Origin: Phlebiopsis flavidoalba
Lineage: Eukaryota; Basidiomycota; Agaricomycetes; Polyporales; Phanerochaetaceae
NCBI GenBank assembly: GCA_035772785.1
Contig: JAOCPU010000009.1
Coordinates: 372,001-436,000 of the forward strand
Length of the DNA: 64,000 bases
Direction of reading: 5' to 3'
Under the pieces are notes generated by a model. That model searched no databases. It was not told the DNA's origin and saw only the letters and a list, made by a program, of their open reading frames with translations. The stretch's first letter is position 1; each line of letters opens with the position of its first letter. Shown one piece after another: positions 1-11,832 of this stretch. The translations under genes and the position numbers were made by a program.

Positions 1-2480
1 ATCTATGTGAGTGGCAGGTCAGCTTTACTTCAGGGCGGTGTACTGAATTTATGTAGGAGCGACGCAAGAGTTTCTTGAGCATCAAGCGAGCCGGTACTTT
101 GCGCACCTCGGTAGACGGTATGACGTACTACCTTTATTGGTTCAAGGTGGAAAAGAATGCCCGAAGTGCAGCAGTGCAATGCAGAAAGTACGTGAACGTC
201 TCCCTGATGAATGACGTTCACGTTCACGTTCCATCCTTGTCTAGTGTATCCTGAGCTACGTATCAGACTCTCACTTGCAAGTGTCTCTCATGGACCCCCT
301 CTCGCTTGCTGGCTGACCTTAATCGCGAAGCGTAGCATTGGTGTGTCGTCACGACACCGCAGGCCTAGAACTCACAACAAGACGGGAGCAAAGAGAATAG
401 TCCCCCCCCCCCATGCAGGTGTCGCGCCCCAGCCGACGCCTCCTGACGCAACAAACCTGAGCGGAGATTAAACGTCTGTTACAGTCGTCATTTGGATCAC
501 TCGATATTCTTCTACAAGTCAGTGTAAACCATCCCGCCACAACGCTCTTGCTAAACGCGCACGTTGACGACAGCGACAAACTTTGGACTTGTGGAGATTG
601 GATGTTGTAACGTTTGTAAGTGGATCCTTTACAAATTCCGTCCAGGGCCTGGTCCTCACTATGTTTTTCCAGATCCATTGCTCCAATGCGTTTGGTTCTG
701 GCCGTGGTGTGGTCCATGGACGGGTGCTGTGACCCCTTACCGGGCGCATCTATCTGCGAGCGCTAATGCTAGCGACAGATGTACACACGAGCAGCGAGGG
801 AGCTCATAGCCGTCATGACCACATAGAGTAGGGTATGTTGTGCGTGCTGACGTTAGGGATCCAGCTCTCACTGCCAAGCTTTGAACGTTTTGGTTATGGA
901 ATCAACCTTCGAAGAGTCCTTGGCCGTTCCGACATTAGAACTCTTCTTAAATCGTTACGCTCTTGCTTATATACCCCCATCCTCGAGCCCACGGCGGCGT
1001 CCGTAGCGCAGAATACATTGCGCTTCTCACAAAGATGGGATACATAGGGAGGATGGATGTAAGATATTTGGGGGTGAATATCATTACAGGTGGCAGGTAC
1101 TGTCACTATCGATTGTGAGATAGGCTTCACGGAGAGGCAGGAGTGATACGAGCGGGATGCGGTGCGAGTGTGGGATGTCAGCAGCAATGCGACTGCGAGA
1201 AGAATACAAGTATCGATGCAATAACTTAGTTTCTCGTCCTGCCGCGGTACGAGCTCCCTGTGTCGCGGGGTGAAAATGAGTCGTGTGCGTCAGGGCGTGC
1301 AGCGCAGGACTCACCCTCGGTCAGTCCTCGAGCCTTACCTACCGGTGGGCTGGCTAGAGAACGCTTGTGCATGCGCCGCAGAGGACGACGGTTTGGGCGT
1401 GCGAGAAGACGGTGGTTGTGATTGCGAAGCAGCCTGGGGAGGCATGTCAGGCGGCCGATCCCATGAGCTATCGATCGTAATGAACGCACCAGGGGCACTT
1501 GACATCCATAAAGTACGAGTTTGGCGACTGTACCAAACGCTTCAGTATTTGTGCCTAGCGGGCCTCGGCACCTGCGGACGGTTTGAGAAGGTCACGACGG
1601 CGAGAGTCTGCAAATCCTCGAGTAAGCCCGCCGAAGAATCCCCACCACTGCGCTATCTGCAAATCCGCACCATTTTGGCAGCGAGACGATTGTCTTGTTT
1701 CACGAGTGTGACCTGGGCGAGCTTCAGGAGCGAGAGCGAGCTCCTTTTTCGAACGAGTGGAAAGCCTCGTGGTCGTGCAAACGAGTGCGGAAGGCGAGCT
1801 TAGCGACCTCACAGAGCGGGTTTTTTTACCTTTCCGGCGAACGCCGAGCACGACGGCACCGGCTGTGTACCGTCCGTCCGGTCCGCCACCACCTTGACTC
1901 CCTGCGACACTCTGCGCGACATTCTTCGGGGACCCCTCTACACCACACAGAGCTGCTTATAGGATCTTCTAGCTTCGTCTGGTCTATGACTTTGGATCGC
2001 CCCCTCGTGATCGCAAGACCTGCGCGCTATGATCACCCTCCCGGCCCCCCTTGAGTAATCGAAGTCAGGTTCATTCCACGACCGGTTACCGCTCAACGCA
2101 CTCGTCGCATGGGGGATGTGACAGGACGGAATGGATGCTTAGGGGGTGTAAATGAATCTTTTTGCTGGATTGTGTCTCGGAGCGGTGTCGGTACCTGAAG
2201 TCGTCAGCTCGCTGGGAGGACTGCAAACCTATAGCTGGTCGTTGCTGGGGTAGAGTGATCTTCACTTTGAGCGTAGTTGGGTCTCAGCTGGTGCAAAGCA
2301 GAAGTGAAGGGTGGTCGTAAGGACGCTTCAGTCGATTCAAAGCAGGTCACAATTAACATTGACGTCTCCATGAAGCCGCATCATCATTCTTCGTGCTGGG
2401 CCGAGAATTCTTATTGTAAACTCATGCGGTAAGTGACATGCAGAACAATGGGCGGGCAGTGCCCTTCCCAAGCGCAATTG
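1..2480. other. No recognisable gene in the left 2.5 kb
   Basis: Several open frames of 60-180 codons exist on both strands. The longest, on + at 1270-1803, resembles no family I know, and a competing minus-strand frame overlaps it. I see no convincing donor/branch/acceptor chain and no tRNA or transposon end. A C10 homopolymer lies near 402-411. It may be intergenic DNA or contain an orphan gene I cannot resolve. Confidence 0.4.
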
Positions 2481-3199
2481 TTTGTCCAACTTGGATAAGG
2501 CAAGGGCGGCCAGAGACAGCGGGTCGGGAGGTTTGTGGCCACGTGTGGCGGCGCGCTGGTGCTGTTGTCCCCAAAATGGCATTTCTGGTGATGCTGGTGT
2601 CAGCCATTGTGTTGGCCTCTTTTGTTTTCGCCTGGAAACGTTTAGAAGGCAAGCCCGAGTTTCATTGTCTTTGTTTGCTGGCGCCCATTTACACACAATA
2701 GTCCGTATAAGTACTCTCTGGTCCCGTCTCCGTCTCCTCACTCACCGGGACTTGAGTTCCCGCAGTCCTTCCTTCTCTCTCTGTCTGTCTCTTATTCCAG
2801 ACCAGCTCTTGTTAGGTTCTTGTGCCACTCCCGATCGCCTCCTCGTGCTTTGGGCTGACGTGTCCTCTTTTATAGATTGTTTATTTACGATCTGCATTGT
2901 CCGCCTTCGCCGCACCTACATATATCGGACAACTCGGCCAGCCACACGCCCTCACGTTCAGCGCGTCACGTACAACCGCAACCACTATCGCAGGTCGATA
3001 CTCATTCGCATCTTAACTCTCTCGTCACGCTACTCGTCTTCTCTATCTCTCTCATTAACCACGCTCTTAACTCCAACCTCAACTCTTTTAATACCACTAG
3101 GGGTTACGATCGCAATTGGCCTCTTCTACGTCCGTCTCTTTTCGGCTCGCTCTCTGTCACCCTGGCCCAGGCCATCACCTACCTCACCCGCTCCCTCTG

Positions 3200-4482
3200 A
3201 TCACAGGACGCGTATCTGCTCAACCACCATCATCAAGCTCCAGCTCGCGCTCGAAGCGAACCTCACCAGCCCAGTTCCAGCCCTCGTGGGTTCCTTCCGG
3301 AGTTCCCCCTGCGGTAGCTCTGGCCGCCGCTGCGCCTCCTCCACTTTCCTTTCTCCCGACCGGCGCACCCCCACGCTCCATTCTCACAACGCCTGCAAGT
3401 CCGCCAACGTCGAGTGGTCCAAGTGGATTGCCACTCTTGGTGGCGTCGAGTTTGACCTACTTCATCGTGACCCCGGCTGCGTCCTCCGCGCGGTTCGGAC
3501 ACTGGGACTCTGGCATAGGGGCGGCAAGTGCTTCACGATCTGGGCAGAGGAGCGGGTGGAGGCGCGCGAAGAGCAGGAGTGTGTGCGAGAGGAGGCGCTG
3601 CAGGCGCAACTCAAGGCCCAGGCCCACGCGCGGGCCATGGCTGCAGCGGGCAAGACGCTCGCGCAGCAGATCATCTACGAGGACAGTGACGACGATGACG
3701 AGTTGTTCGCTATGATCGCCGACGACTGGTGGCGCGAACTCCCACCTGGATCACGGCCCATAGTGCGAGCCGTTGTTTCCCGGGCGGTGCCGACCCCCGC
3801 CACGGATCCACCGCTATCCAACCCTCTTCGTCGACCCGGTCCCTCCATCATCTCCGCCTCCTCCTCGCACTCGCGCTCGAGCTCGTGCTCGTCGGGCTCT
3901 GTTTTTCTCCTTCTCCTCGCACAGGCTCCACCGACTCGTACGGCTCCGCGACTACCATCTCCCAGTGCTCCACCTCGCCCTCGGCCCATGGTAAAAGTAT
4001 ATCGCAGGGGCGCCGGGAGGGGGGGGGCAAGCTCTCGATCCCGCCGCGAGCGCGTACCCAGAAGGCAGGACCGACCGCGTGTTCAATCGAACACGGACCA
4101 AGACACGCACCAGGTCCACCACACTACGACGGCGAGCAAGACCACCGTGCTCACCGGCGGCGTCATGCTCGGCGCTGGGCGCCGAAGCCGAAGCTCGCGG
4201 GCCCTTGGGTATCGCCGACCCTCGGCGTCCCAGCGCAGAGGCGTCACGGCAGCAGCACCACCGCGACTGCTGGCGCTCAAAACCTCCGCCGTCGTGATGG
4301 CCCGCGTTCTCGAGACTGCTTTTGGCTCCTCCCTCCCTCACTCCACGTCTCCCTCACGAACACGAACCAAAAACGAACTCCTCATGGCGTCTGATTACCC
4401 GCTCGCTACCCTACAGCCGTTTACCTTCGCCATTCCCGCGCTTTGCAAGTTACCGCATGCCCGCATGGATCCTCTTGTGTAG
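3200..4482 (+). CDS. Hypothetical Ser/Pro-rich protein with an acidic patch (limits uncertain)
   Basis: No family is recognised. A plus-strand frame is open to the stop at 4480-4482. From about 3540 it looks protein-like: a Glu/Arg/Ala-rich, probably helical segment (EERVEAREEQECVREEALQ), then the acidic run YEDSDDDDELF near 3680-3710, then Ser-rich sequence with SHSRSSSCSSGS. Near 3230-3450 a different frame looks better (Ser/Pro/Ala-rich, SSSSSSRSKR), so an indel or an intron probably lies between. The long pyrimidine-rich stretch at 2760-3190, upstream of the gene, resembles fungal promoter and leader DNA, and its lack of purines explains why the frame stays open much further 5'. No safe start codon was found. 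It could be a regulatory or low-complexity protein. Confidence 0.35.
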
Positions 4483-5312
4483 CAATCTTCTCCAACATGT
4501 GTAGATCACGGACGTTTCGGTCTTTATATAGCATAGGCCAGCTGTAATCTATAGTAATTCTTCCCACTTGTTTGTTACATCTTCACTTGCGCTTCGCCCT
4601 TTGCATTGTACACACACTTGCACTACGCACCTGTTTTCATAGCACTTCCAACATATACAACAACAAGGCTGGTTTTGGGCTAGTACGTCTTCTCTGCGTG
4701 CCACCCACGAGCGAAACATGAGTGCGACACCTGATGACAACAATCAGGGTTTTAATTATCTTGAAAACTCTATCTGTATGTCGTCGGCGTCTAGAGATAT
4801 TGCAGGGAAACGGGGGACTCTTCGAAACATACGCGTTTGAGCCGCAAGGTTTCTCCACGTGTGAATTTCAGCGCCACCTGCGGAAAGATGGCGCCGCGAG
4901 TGCATTTCCTCGAGGATTTAGGGATTGTGTTGCCCGTACGAGGCAGGACGTAGCGGTGAGAGAAAGAAAAGAGGAGTCGTCGGGCTCGCGACACACGAGG
5001 CGGCTGCGCGGAAGTTTCCGAACGTTTGTGGCACTGATCGAGAACCACTACGGTTGCCATAAAAGGAGCGAAAATGTCGTCATGATCCACTTTGGTGATA
5101 GAACCATTCATTTGTGGGGAAGGGAGCGTCTACTCCGAATGGACCAAATAACATCATCCTCCTCTCGCAGCTCTGGCGCAGGTGTATTTAAATGGCTTTC
5201 GCTCGCTTTCCCTCGCCATCATCACCAGCCTCAGCCAGTCTCTCTAGCCACCGTCGCCCTCCTCTCTCACCTCCTCCTCCACCTCCACACACACCGCACC
5301 CAGCCCATCCCC

Positions 5313-5675
5313 ATGATCATGACATCGACCCACGACATCGACGCCGAGAAGCAGCGCTACGCCAACGAGCTCGCCGAGTACACACGCCAGCAGTGGGTGC
5401 TCGCGCGGCGCTCGCTCGAGGCCTCGCAGGCCCAAAACCCGTCCGCCAACGGCCGCCGCTCGCCCGGGGCGCGACTCGCAGCAGTGCGCAGGCCTCGTCC
5501 TCGTCATCGAGCGGCAGCAGCCAAGCGCGTCGCAAGGTGCGTCATCCTCGCGCCTGTCCGGGAGGAGGGATGGCAGACGAGGTCGCAGGGATACAGTCGC
5601 GCGACTATGCCATGCGCTCGCACAGGCATGGCGGGGGCATCGCACATGAGGGCCGCGCCGTCCGCCGCGCAATAA
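5313..5675 (+). CDS. Hypothetical short protein
   Basis: An ATG follows a CT-rich leader (5190-5300), the usual setting for a basidiomycete start. It opens a frame of about 120 codons. The first 55 residues look genuine: a hydrophilic, helix-prone stretch containing DIDAEKQRYANELAEYTRQQ, rich in Glu, Gln, Arg and Tyr. After about 5465 this frame becomes Arg-rich while an adjacent frame shows Ser-rich sequence, so a frameshift or intron may change the C-terminus. There is no signal peptide or membrane segment. I do not recognise the family. A second ATG two codons downstream could be the real start. Confidence 0.4.
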   Translation: MIMTSTHDIDAEKQRYANELAEYTRQQWVLARRSLEASQAQNPSANGRRSPGARLAAVRRPRPRHRAAAAKRVARCVILAPVREEGWQTRSQGYSRATMPCARTGMAGASHMRAAPSAAQ

Positions 5676-5879
5676 CGGTGGGTGCGCTCCGTGAAGCGTT
5701 GTAGAATATTTCGCTGACGGCGGACTGTTGCAGGTTTTCGCTGAACCTCGTCTCCTACCCCCCGTGTGGTGGCTCTGTCGCTCAGTGCGTGCGCACGTCG
5801 CCCTGCACCGCGTTTCGACATCACGATGGTGATGGGTCTGCGCATATCATACGAACGGTTCGGACGGACCGCCGACATA

Positions 5880-7866
5880 CAATACTCGCACGTTGATACC
5901 TTGCAATTTTGCTCTTGTTGTTTTTTTTCTCCATTTGGCTAAGCATGTTTGCATTCCGTCAGAGGACCTTTTCTGTGCTTATCGGGCTTGGCGTAGCGAC
6001 GTACAGGAAGGACTTTAGACGTACACAGGCTAGAGAGATTTGTATACTGTATATTAGTGATTTAAACTAGGGTCTCTTCTTTGCTATTCTGCGACATATG
6101 CGTGTGACGCTAGAAGGCGACTTGACGCGACGTGACAGATATGACGCACACGGGTGGTGGCGCAAGGGGTCCGCCGTCCATGCCCCCTGAGAACCTGAGA
6201 CGGGCGACTCGAAGCATGACGACATGGAATTGCTGTGCGCAGCGTACGGCCGAGGCTGGAGTGGAAAACATATCGATATCGCAAGCAGGAGGCGGGGGGG
6301 GTGCGTTGCTGTCTATGGATTCCTGCAAAAATTGTCCGAGACAAACCTGTCACGAGCTTGGCGCGCCCGCGGGGGAACAAACGGCGGAAATGTGGCGCCT
6401 CCCCTCCGCCGCGCGATGGGGCAACAGGGCGTGGGTGGCCCGCTCGCAGGCGCAGGGTCCCAGAGAACGCCCGCCCGCGGTGATAGCAGGGCACAATCAA
6501 CACCCCCTTGCGTCATGTCGTCTGGTCGAAGCGGGTGCGCCTGGGAACGTCTGACTCCTGAGGCGTGCGCTGGGAGAGCCAGCTTGCCTCCGCCGTGCGG
6601 CGCCCCCGGGCCGAATGAGCCGCGTGCGCCTGCGGGTCCCCCGCCCCACCGCGAGTATACAGAGCGTGTTCCCAATAATGCCATCATCGGCACCCTGGAT
6701 CGTGCGCGCCCCCGTTGGCGTGTGCCGCCCGCGGAGGCCGCTGGCGCGCTGCGTCGTCTGCTGCGTCGCGCTGTGTGTGTTTGTCTCATTGTCGGCAAAC
6801 GTGGCGGTGCAGAGTAGGCATAGATTTTGCATGTGCTGGAAATACAGTGTTAATTAATGAAGGTTGACGTAATTAAACATGGGCACACGCACCCGCGCCC
6901 GGCGAAGCAAACTCTCGCACCCCCGACGCAGCGTCATCGCAATATACTCGTTCAATTTGGTTATCGCAGGCTGTCCGCGACATGCACTGACGTGCGGGTC
7001 CGTGGGAGACGGACTCGCGGGCGGTAGTGCACCGCAGGAGCAGCAGAACGCACACATACCCATGAAAACGCACCTGTCTCGGTTGTGCGACAGGACATGC
7101 GTGCCGGCGGGCTCGATGAGCTGGGCGGCGGCCCACGCCAAGCTGTCGCGTCGAGAAGCACAGTGCCATGGCCTTCGCGGGGCCCCTACAAGCACACACA
7201 TCTGCCACTGGGCGCCGCAAATGCATTCTTGACGCCCCGCCGCGCCGCTCCTGGCTCCCGGGGGCGACGGCGACGGGGCGAAGGCGACGAACGGCAGATC
7301 AGCCTGTCCCAACTGGCGGGGGCGTGTCTGCGGTTAATTGGCATTCATTGGCGGGGGATTGACGTGCGCAGGCTCGGGGTCTATGACAGAGAGCGACGCG
7401 GGCTGATGGTCCCTGGGGCGATTTATTTGGTCGTGCGCGAATGGATAGATTTATATGGGGGCGTGCAGGTGTGTAACGGTTGTGGTAGCCGCATTCACCG
7501 CTTGTTGCTTTGACATGGTTGTCCACCGCGGCGCGCGCGCTCTCGCGAACCGCCAGACGTGCGGGCGTCTGGCCGCTGCAACTACTGGGCGCCAAGGGCA
7601 GTAACCAGTCATTTAGTGCGCGGGCGCCTAGAGGCCAAGCAGGGGCGCGCTGACCTTCCCCAACGTTCTCTTTGGGTACTTGGGATCACCGGTGCGAGCG
7701 ACCTGAGAGAGCCCGTTCAAAGTCCCTCTGCACCCTTGCGCACGCCCGCTCTCTGGGGGGGGTTGGGGGGGGGGGGGTTGTGGGTGCCCTTGCCCAAGCG
7801 CCGCCTTATATCGCCGTGTCCCTCGAGAGCTCACGACGATGCACGCAGACCTTTCCAGCATCCACC
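5880..7866. other. Region without recognisable genes before BIO2
   Basis: From 6120 to 6820 both strands carry overlapping open frames (197 codons on +, 161 on -). This is expected in very GC-rich DNA and supports neither strand. From 6850 to 7550 the same holds. An AT-rich piece at 5900-6070 separates this from the hypothetical gene at 5313. A G-rich tract lies near 7754-7780, in the BIO2 upstream region. No conserved motif was seen. Confidence 0.4.
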
Positions 7867-9600
7867 ATGTACCGCGCAGGACCATCGACGCTCCGGGCAG
7901 TGCGGCTCAGCAGGGGGCCTCGCGAGCCGCGTGTCGTCGCCCCCGACTCGGCAAAGCCGCTGCTCGCGACGCGGCACGACTGGACAAAGGCCGGAGATCA
8001 AGCAGATATACGAGACCGCCTTCTTTATGGGCCCTCGTCTTTCCGGCTCCCGCGTCCGTGCACACGGCGTGCACCACGACCCGTCCAAGATCGCAGCTGT
8101 GCACAGCTCATGAACATCAAGAGTGCGTAATACGCTCTCCGATCTTTGACATGCAGGACAGCCAGGCTCACTGCGGCTATTTTATCACATTTGCCTCATC
8201 AACCCATCAGCTGGCGGTTGTACGGAGGGACTGTGAGTCCGCCAGCCGAGACCTCGGACTTTAATACGGGGGCGGCCACACACTAACATTAATCGCAATC
8301 GATCTGCAGGCTCGTACTGCTCCCCAGTCCTCGCGCTACTCGACGCCGACCAAGGCGCACGTCCTCGTCGACAATCAGATCGAGCCCGTGCTCGAGGCCG
8401 CCCGTCAAGGCCAAGGAGAACGGCAGCACGAGCGCTTCTTATGCATGGGCGCCGACCTGGCGCGACCCTATCCGCCGGCCGCAAGACCGCGGCTTCGAGA
8501 AGATCCTCACCATGGTCCGCGAGGTGCGCGGCATGGGCATGGAGGTCTGCACGACGCTCGGCATGCTCTCGCCCGACCAGGCGCGCCAGCTCAAGGGAGG
8601 CGTACGTCGCTAGCGCCCCCGGGGTCTGTCCGCAATCGCTTCCCTGTGCTGATTGCGAGCAACCTCATTAGCGGGCTGACAGCCTACAACCACAACGTCT
8701 CTGGGACACATCCAGGGAATTCTCCCCTCGGTGCGACGCGGATTTTGCGAATGTAGCGCGTCTTTCTATCTATCTGACCGTTGGTTATCATCAAGGTCAT
8801 CACGAGCCGGTCGTATGATGAACGGCTGGACACGATTTCCGCCGTGGCGCGACGTGCGGGCATCAGCGTCTGCTCCGGCGGCATCTTGGGACTGGGCGAG
8901 ACAGACGCGGACCGCGTCGGGCTCATCTACGAGGTGTCCAAGTGAGTTGTGGCAGCCCTGGCGACAAAACCGTGCGATCGCGAGATCCTGACGAGATGGC
9001 AGCATGCCAGAACACCCGGAATCGTTTCCCCGTCAACGCCCTGTTGCCGATCCCAGGTACCGCCGCTCCTGGGAGAACAAATGAGGTCAGGTTCGCCCCT
9101 TGCCTGTGCAAATCGCTGTGCAACTGACCGTTAATTGCACCCTGGGCTGCTGTTAATTAGCCTGTCAAGTGGCACACACTGCTCCGGACCATCGCGCACG
9201 GCGCGGATAGTGCTGCCCAGCACGATCATCCGGCTCGCGGCGGCGGGCGGCAGACGCTGGACGAGAGCCAGCAGGCAATGATGCTTCATGGCGGGCGCGA
9301 ACGCGGTGTTCACGGGCGAGCAGATGCTCACGACGCCGTGTGCGTATTCTTTTTTCATCTTGATTAATGGCGCGACGGTGGCTGACGACGCGCTGCGGCC
9401 GCGCTGATTAGGCTCTCCGTGACTGGGACGAGGACAAGGCGATGATGGGGCCGGTGGGGTCCTCTCGACGGGATGCGGAGTCTTTGAGCAGTGCGAACGT
9501 CGCGCGCGCAAGGAGGGCTCGGCGCTGGGTGCGTGCGCGGGGGCGATCGCCGCTGGAGCCGGCGACGCCGACGACGAGCAGCAGCGAGCAGCGCGCGTGA
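7867..9600 (+). CDS. BIO2: Biotin synthase
   Basis: A radical-SAM enzyme that inserts sulfur into dethiobiotin, the last step of biotin synthesis, normally mitochondrial in fungi. The ATG at 7867 opens a basic, Arg/Ser-rich leader compatible with mitochondrial import, followed by [11 protein letters not shown] and KQIYETAFF. The [4Fe-4S] motif C-T-E-D-C-S-Y-C is assembled from an exon ending near 8230 (GGCTED) and one starting near 8310 (SYC), across a GTGAGT...CAG intron. Downstream come [35 protein letters not shown] (8500-8560), AYNHN (near 8690), [32 protein letters not shown] (8877-8936), and [20 protein letters not shown] and [18 protein letters not shown] (9190-9330). A GTGCGT intron splits the C-terminal DEDKAMMG exon. 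The frame changes several times, as in the other conserved genes here. The end is uncertain: a stop lies at 9598-9600. Neighbours show no biotin cluster. Confidence 0.93.
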
Positions 9601-10257
9601 AACCGAGGGCAGGCTCGCGGCCAGCGTCACCTGGTCGTGTGAGACGACGCGAGCACCGGCGGCGGTGGCCCTGCGGTGAGGGGGATAGACGGGATGATCA
9701 CGGCGACAATGGAAAAAGGAGCCAACGCAGCACTGTAGCCAATAGCAAGAGCGTGTACGAGTGTGATTGATTGTGTGTGTTTTAATAGACGGGGTGGTCG
9801 CACGGAGAAGATCAGTAGGGCATGGGGTGGCACCCGTCGGCGATGCAGAGCAGCTAAGGTTTGCCAGGAACTCGTTGGGGGTCGAGGCGTCGGTGATACT
9901 TGTTTAGAGTGTGGGGCGCACAGCCCGACGATCACGAGACCAGATCGCGCACGGGCGGGGGTCGTCCCTTCTCGCAGATCCCTCTTTGTGGCACTGTCTG
10001 CATCTGTCCAACACAGGCGCCGGCCCTGACATAATGTCTCCAAGCTTTGTGCATGTCCCCCGCCGGCGTCTGCCATGCCACACCGTGCTGTCTGTGCCTC
10101 CCTACGCACGTCTCTGCCACCGCAGACAATCTGCGTGAAGGGGCATCATGATCCAGCCAAACTTCAGCTCTTGCCCACGCCCCGCCCTTTATGAGTCCCC
10201 GCCGCCGCGCAGGACACCAGCCGCCAACACGATCCACCGCTGTTCTCTGACCTCCCG

Positions 10258-11377
10258 ATGCACTACCCAACCAGCATATATGCCCCCCAGCCGGCCGTCT
10301 GCAGGCCCCAGCACATCCAGCACATTCCGCACATACAGCACATACAGCACAACATGCAGTGGGAGGACCCCCAGCTCTTGCAGAACCTTTTCTCTCTCTC
10401 GAGTCTCGCCATGGCCTCCAGCTCCGGCGCACGCCCAGCGACGCAGGCAGCGGCCCCCGCCTGGCGCCCCCTCAAGGCCTTTCCCCCCGACAAGTGCGTC
10501 CGCGAGCGTGCTTTTCAGCGACCGGCAGAGCTGACCCACCCGCAGGTACATTGCCGGCGCCGTGCTCACCGTCCTGCACGGCATGTCCAGACTGCCCCAT
10601 GGTCGCGTGAGTCGCCCCTACGCACCCTTATGCGTCCGCTGACGCGCATATATGCGCCCCCTAGACGCGTCACGCTCACGGACTACCGCGGCTTTGTCGT
10701 CTACGACTCCTACGTCCGCCCCACGTAAGTTCGCGCCGCGCCACAGCCGAATGCACTCGCTCACGGCGCGCATACAGCCAGCCGGTGACGGACTACCGCA
10801 CCGCCGAGACCGGGCTCACGGCGAACCACATCGCGCAAGGTACGCCGCGCTGTCTGCTACCGCTAGATGCGCGCTGACGCGCCGCCAGCCCCCGCAGTTC
10901 CGCGACGTGCAGCAGCGCGTCGCCGCCGTGCTCCGCGACAAGATCCTCATCGGCTACGGCCTCTGGGAGTTCCTCTCCGTGAGTTCCCTCAGCCGCGCAC
11001 ACGCATAAAAAGTGGGTGTACTCACGAGACGGCAGGTGATGGGCCTCTCGCACCCCCCGCGATCGACACGCGCGACGTCGCGCTCTTCCTGCCCTTCCGC
11101 CGCAGCCCTGAGCTACCGCTCGAACGTGCAGGTGCCGCTCGTCACGCTCGTCAACCGCTTCATGGGCCGCGCCATCGGCATGCACGGCGACATCCCCGTA
11201 CGTCCCGCCCCCGCCCGTCGGTCGTGCGCACCCGCTGACGCCCACGCAGGTCGAACACGCCCGCGCCGCGCTGGAACCTGTTCCGCTCGTGCGAGCAGGT
11301 CTGGGAGGGCGTCATCGCCGCGGGCTCGTGGCCCTGTGCGCTGCCCCCGACGCGTACGTCCCAACTGCTTCACCTAG
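10258..11377 (+). CDS. REX4/ISG20-like exonuclease-fold protein, probably catalytically inactive (block A copy)
   Basis: It resembles the DEDDh RNA exonuclease 4 family. The ATG at 10258 opens a His/Gln-rich N-terminus (HIQHIPHIQHIQHNM) and an Ala/Ser/Pro linker ending FPPDK. An intron at 10494-10545 joins FPPDK to YIAGAVLTVL. The fold follows: RVTLTDYRGFVVYDSYVRP (10675-10725), QPVTDYRTAETGLTANHIA, DVQQRVAAVLRDKILIGYGL, MGLSHP, DTRDVALFLPFRR, and ARAALDLFRSCEQVWEGVI (near 11255-11320), ending at the stop 11375-11377. In REX4 the catalytic residues sit in ALDCEMVG, GHAxHNDL and HxxxEDARA; the matching places here lack the acids and the histidine. A small indel breaks exon 2 relative to block B. 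It is followed convergently by SPF27. It may be an RNA-binding pseudoenzyme. Confidence 0.8.
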
Positions 11378-11832
11378 ATGATAGACTCGTGCCGCCGGGG
11401 ACCCCGTCAACACAGCGCAGAACTCTGATAGACTTCGCACCGAAGATTGCCTCATTTTATTTATTATCGCAGACTCTTTTTTTCATTAATTTATTTGCCG
11501 TCCCTGGCGCGGATGCTGTATGTCGTAGTATGTATCAGTGTGCGGTTCCGCTGCCGCTGCCCCTGCGGCGGTGTGGCCCCGCGGGACAATTTTGTGAACT
11601 GTGTTTGTAACTCCGTGCTGTACGGCTCGCCCCGCGTGTGGGCCTCTGTAACAATACCATAGATCTCCATCAGCAAACGCGAATGCGGTCCGAATTATCA
11701 AGATGTGACATAAAGGTACAGTAGCAGTAGTACAGCCTCGGGCCGGGGCGCGGGGAAAAAAAAAAACAGGGAGGAAGATGGGAAAGCAAAAGAAAAAGAT
11801 GCGGGCACACCAAAGGTCGCAGGCGTGCGTGG

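Noticed and set aside
349..717. 122-codon minus-strand frame near the left edge
   Set aside because: It overlaps plus-strand frames, has no conserved content and no intron signals. Treated as chance.
2482..3200. 5' part of a 666-codon open frame on +
   Set aside because: This part is pyrimidine-rich promoter-like DNA in which stop codons are rare by composition. The frame starts at TTG, has no ATG there, and its translation is low-complexity Ser/Leu/Arg/Thr.
6224..6820. Overlapping 197-codon (+) and 161-codon (-) open frames
   Set aside because: Both strands are open together in very GC-rich DNA, with no splice signals or recognisable motif, so neither is supported.
10560..10607. Alternative reading CPDCPMVA of exon 2 as a surviving DxE catalytic site
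   Set aside because: This frame puts Pro where the catalytic Glu should be and conflicts with the phase from FPPDK. Block B shows the phase-consistent reading without it.
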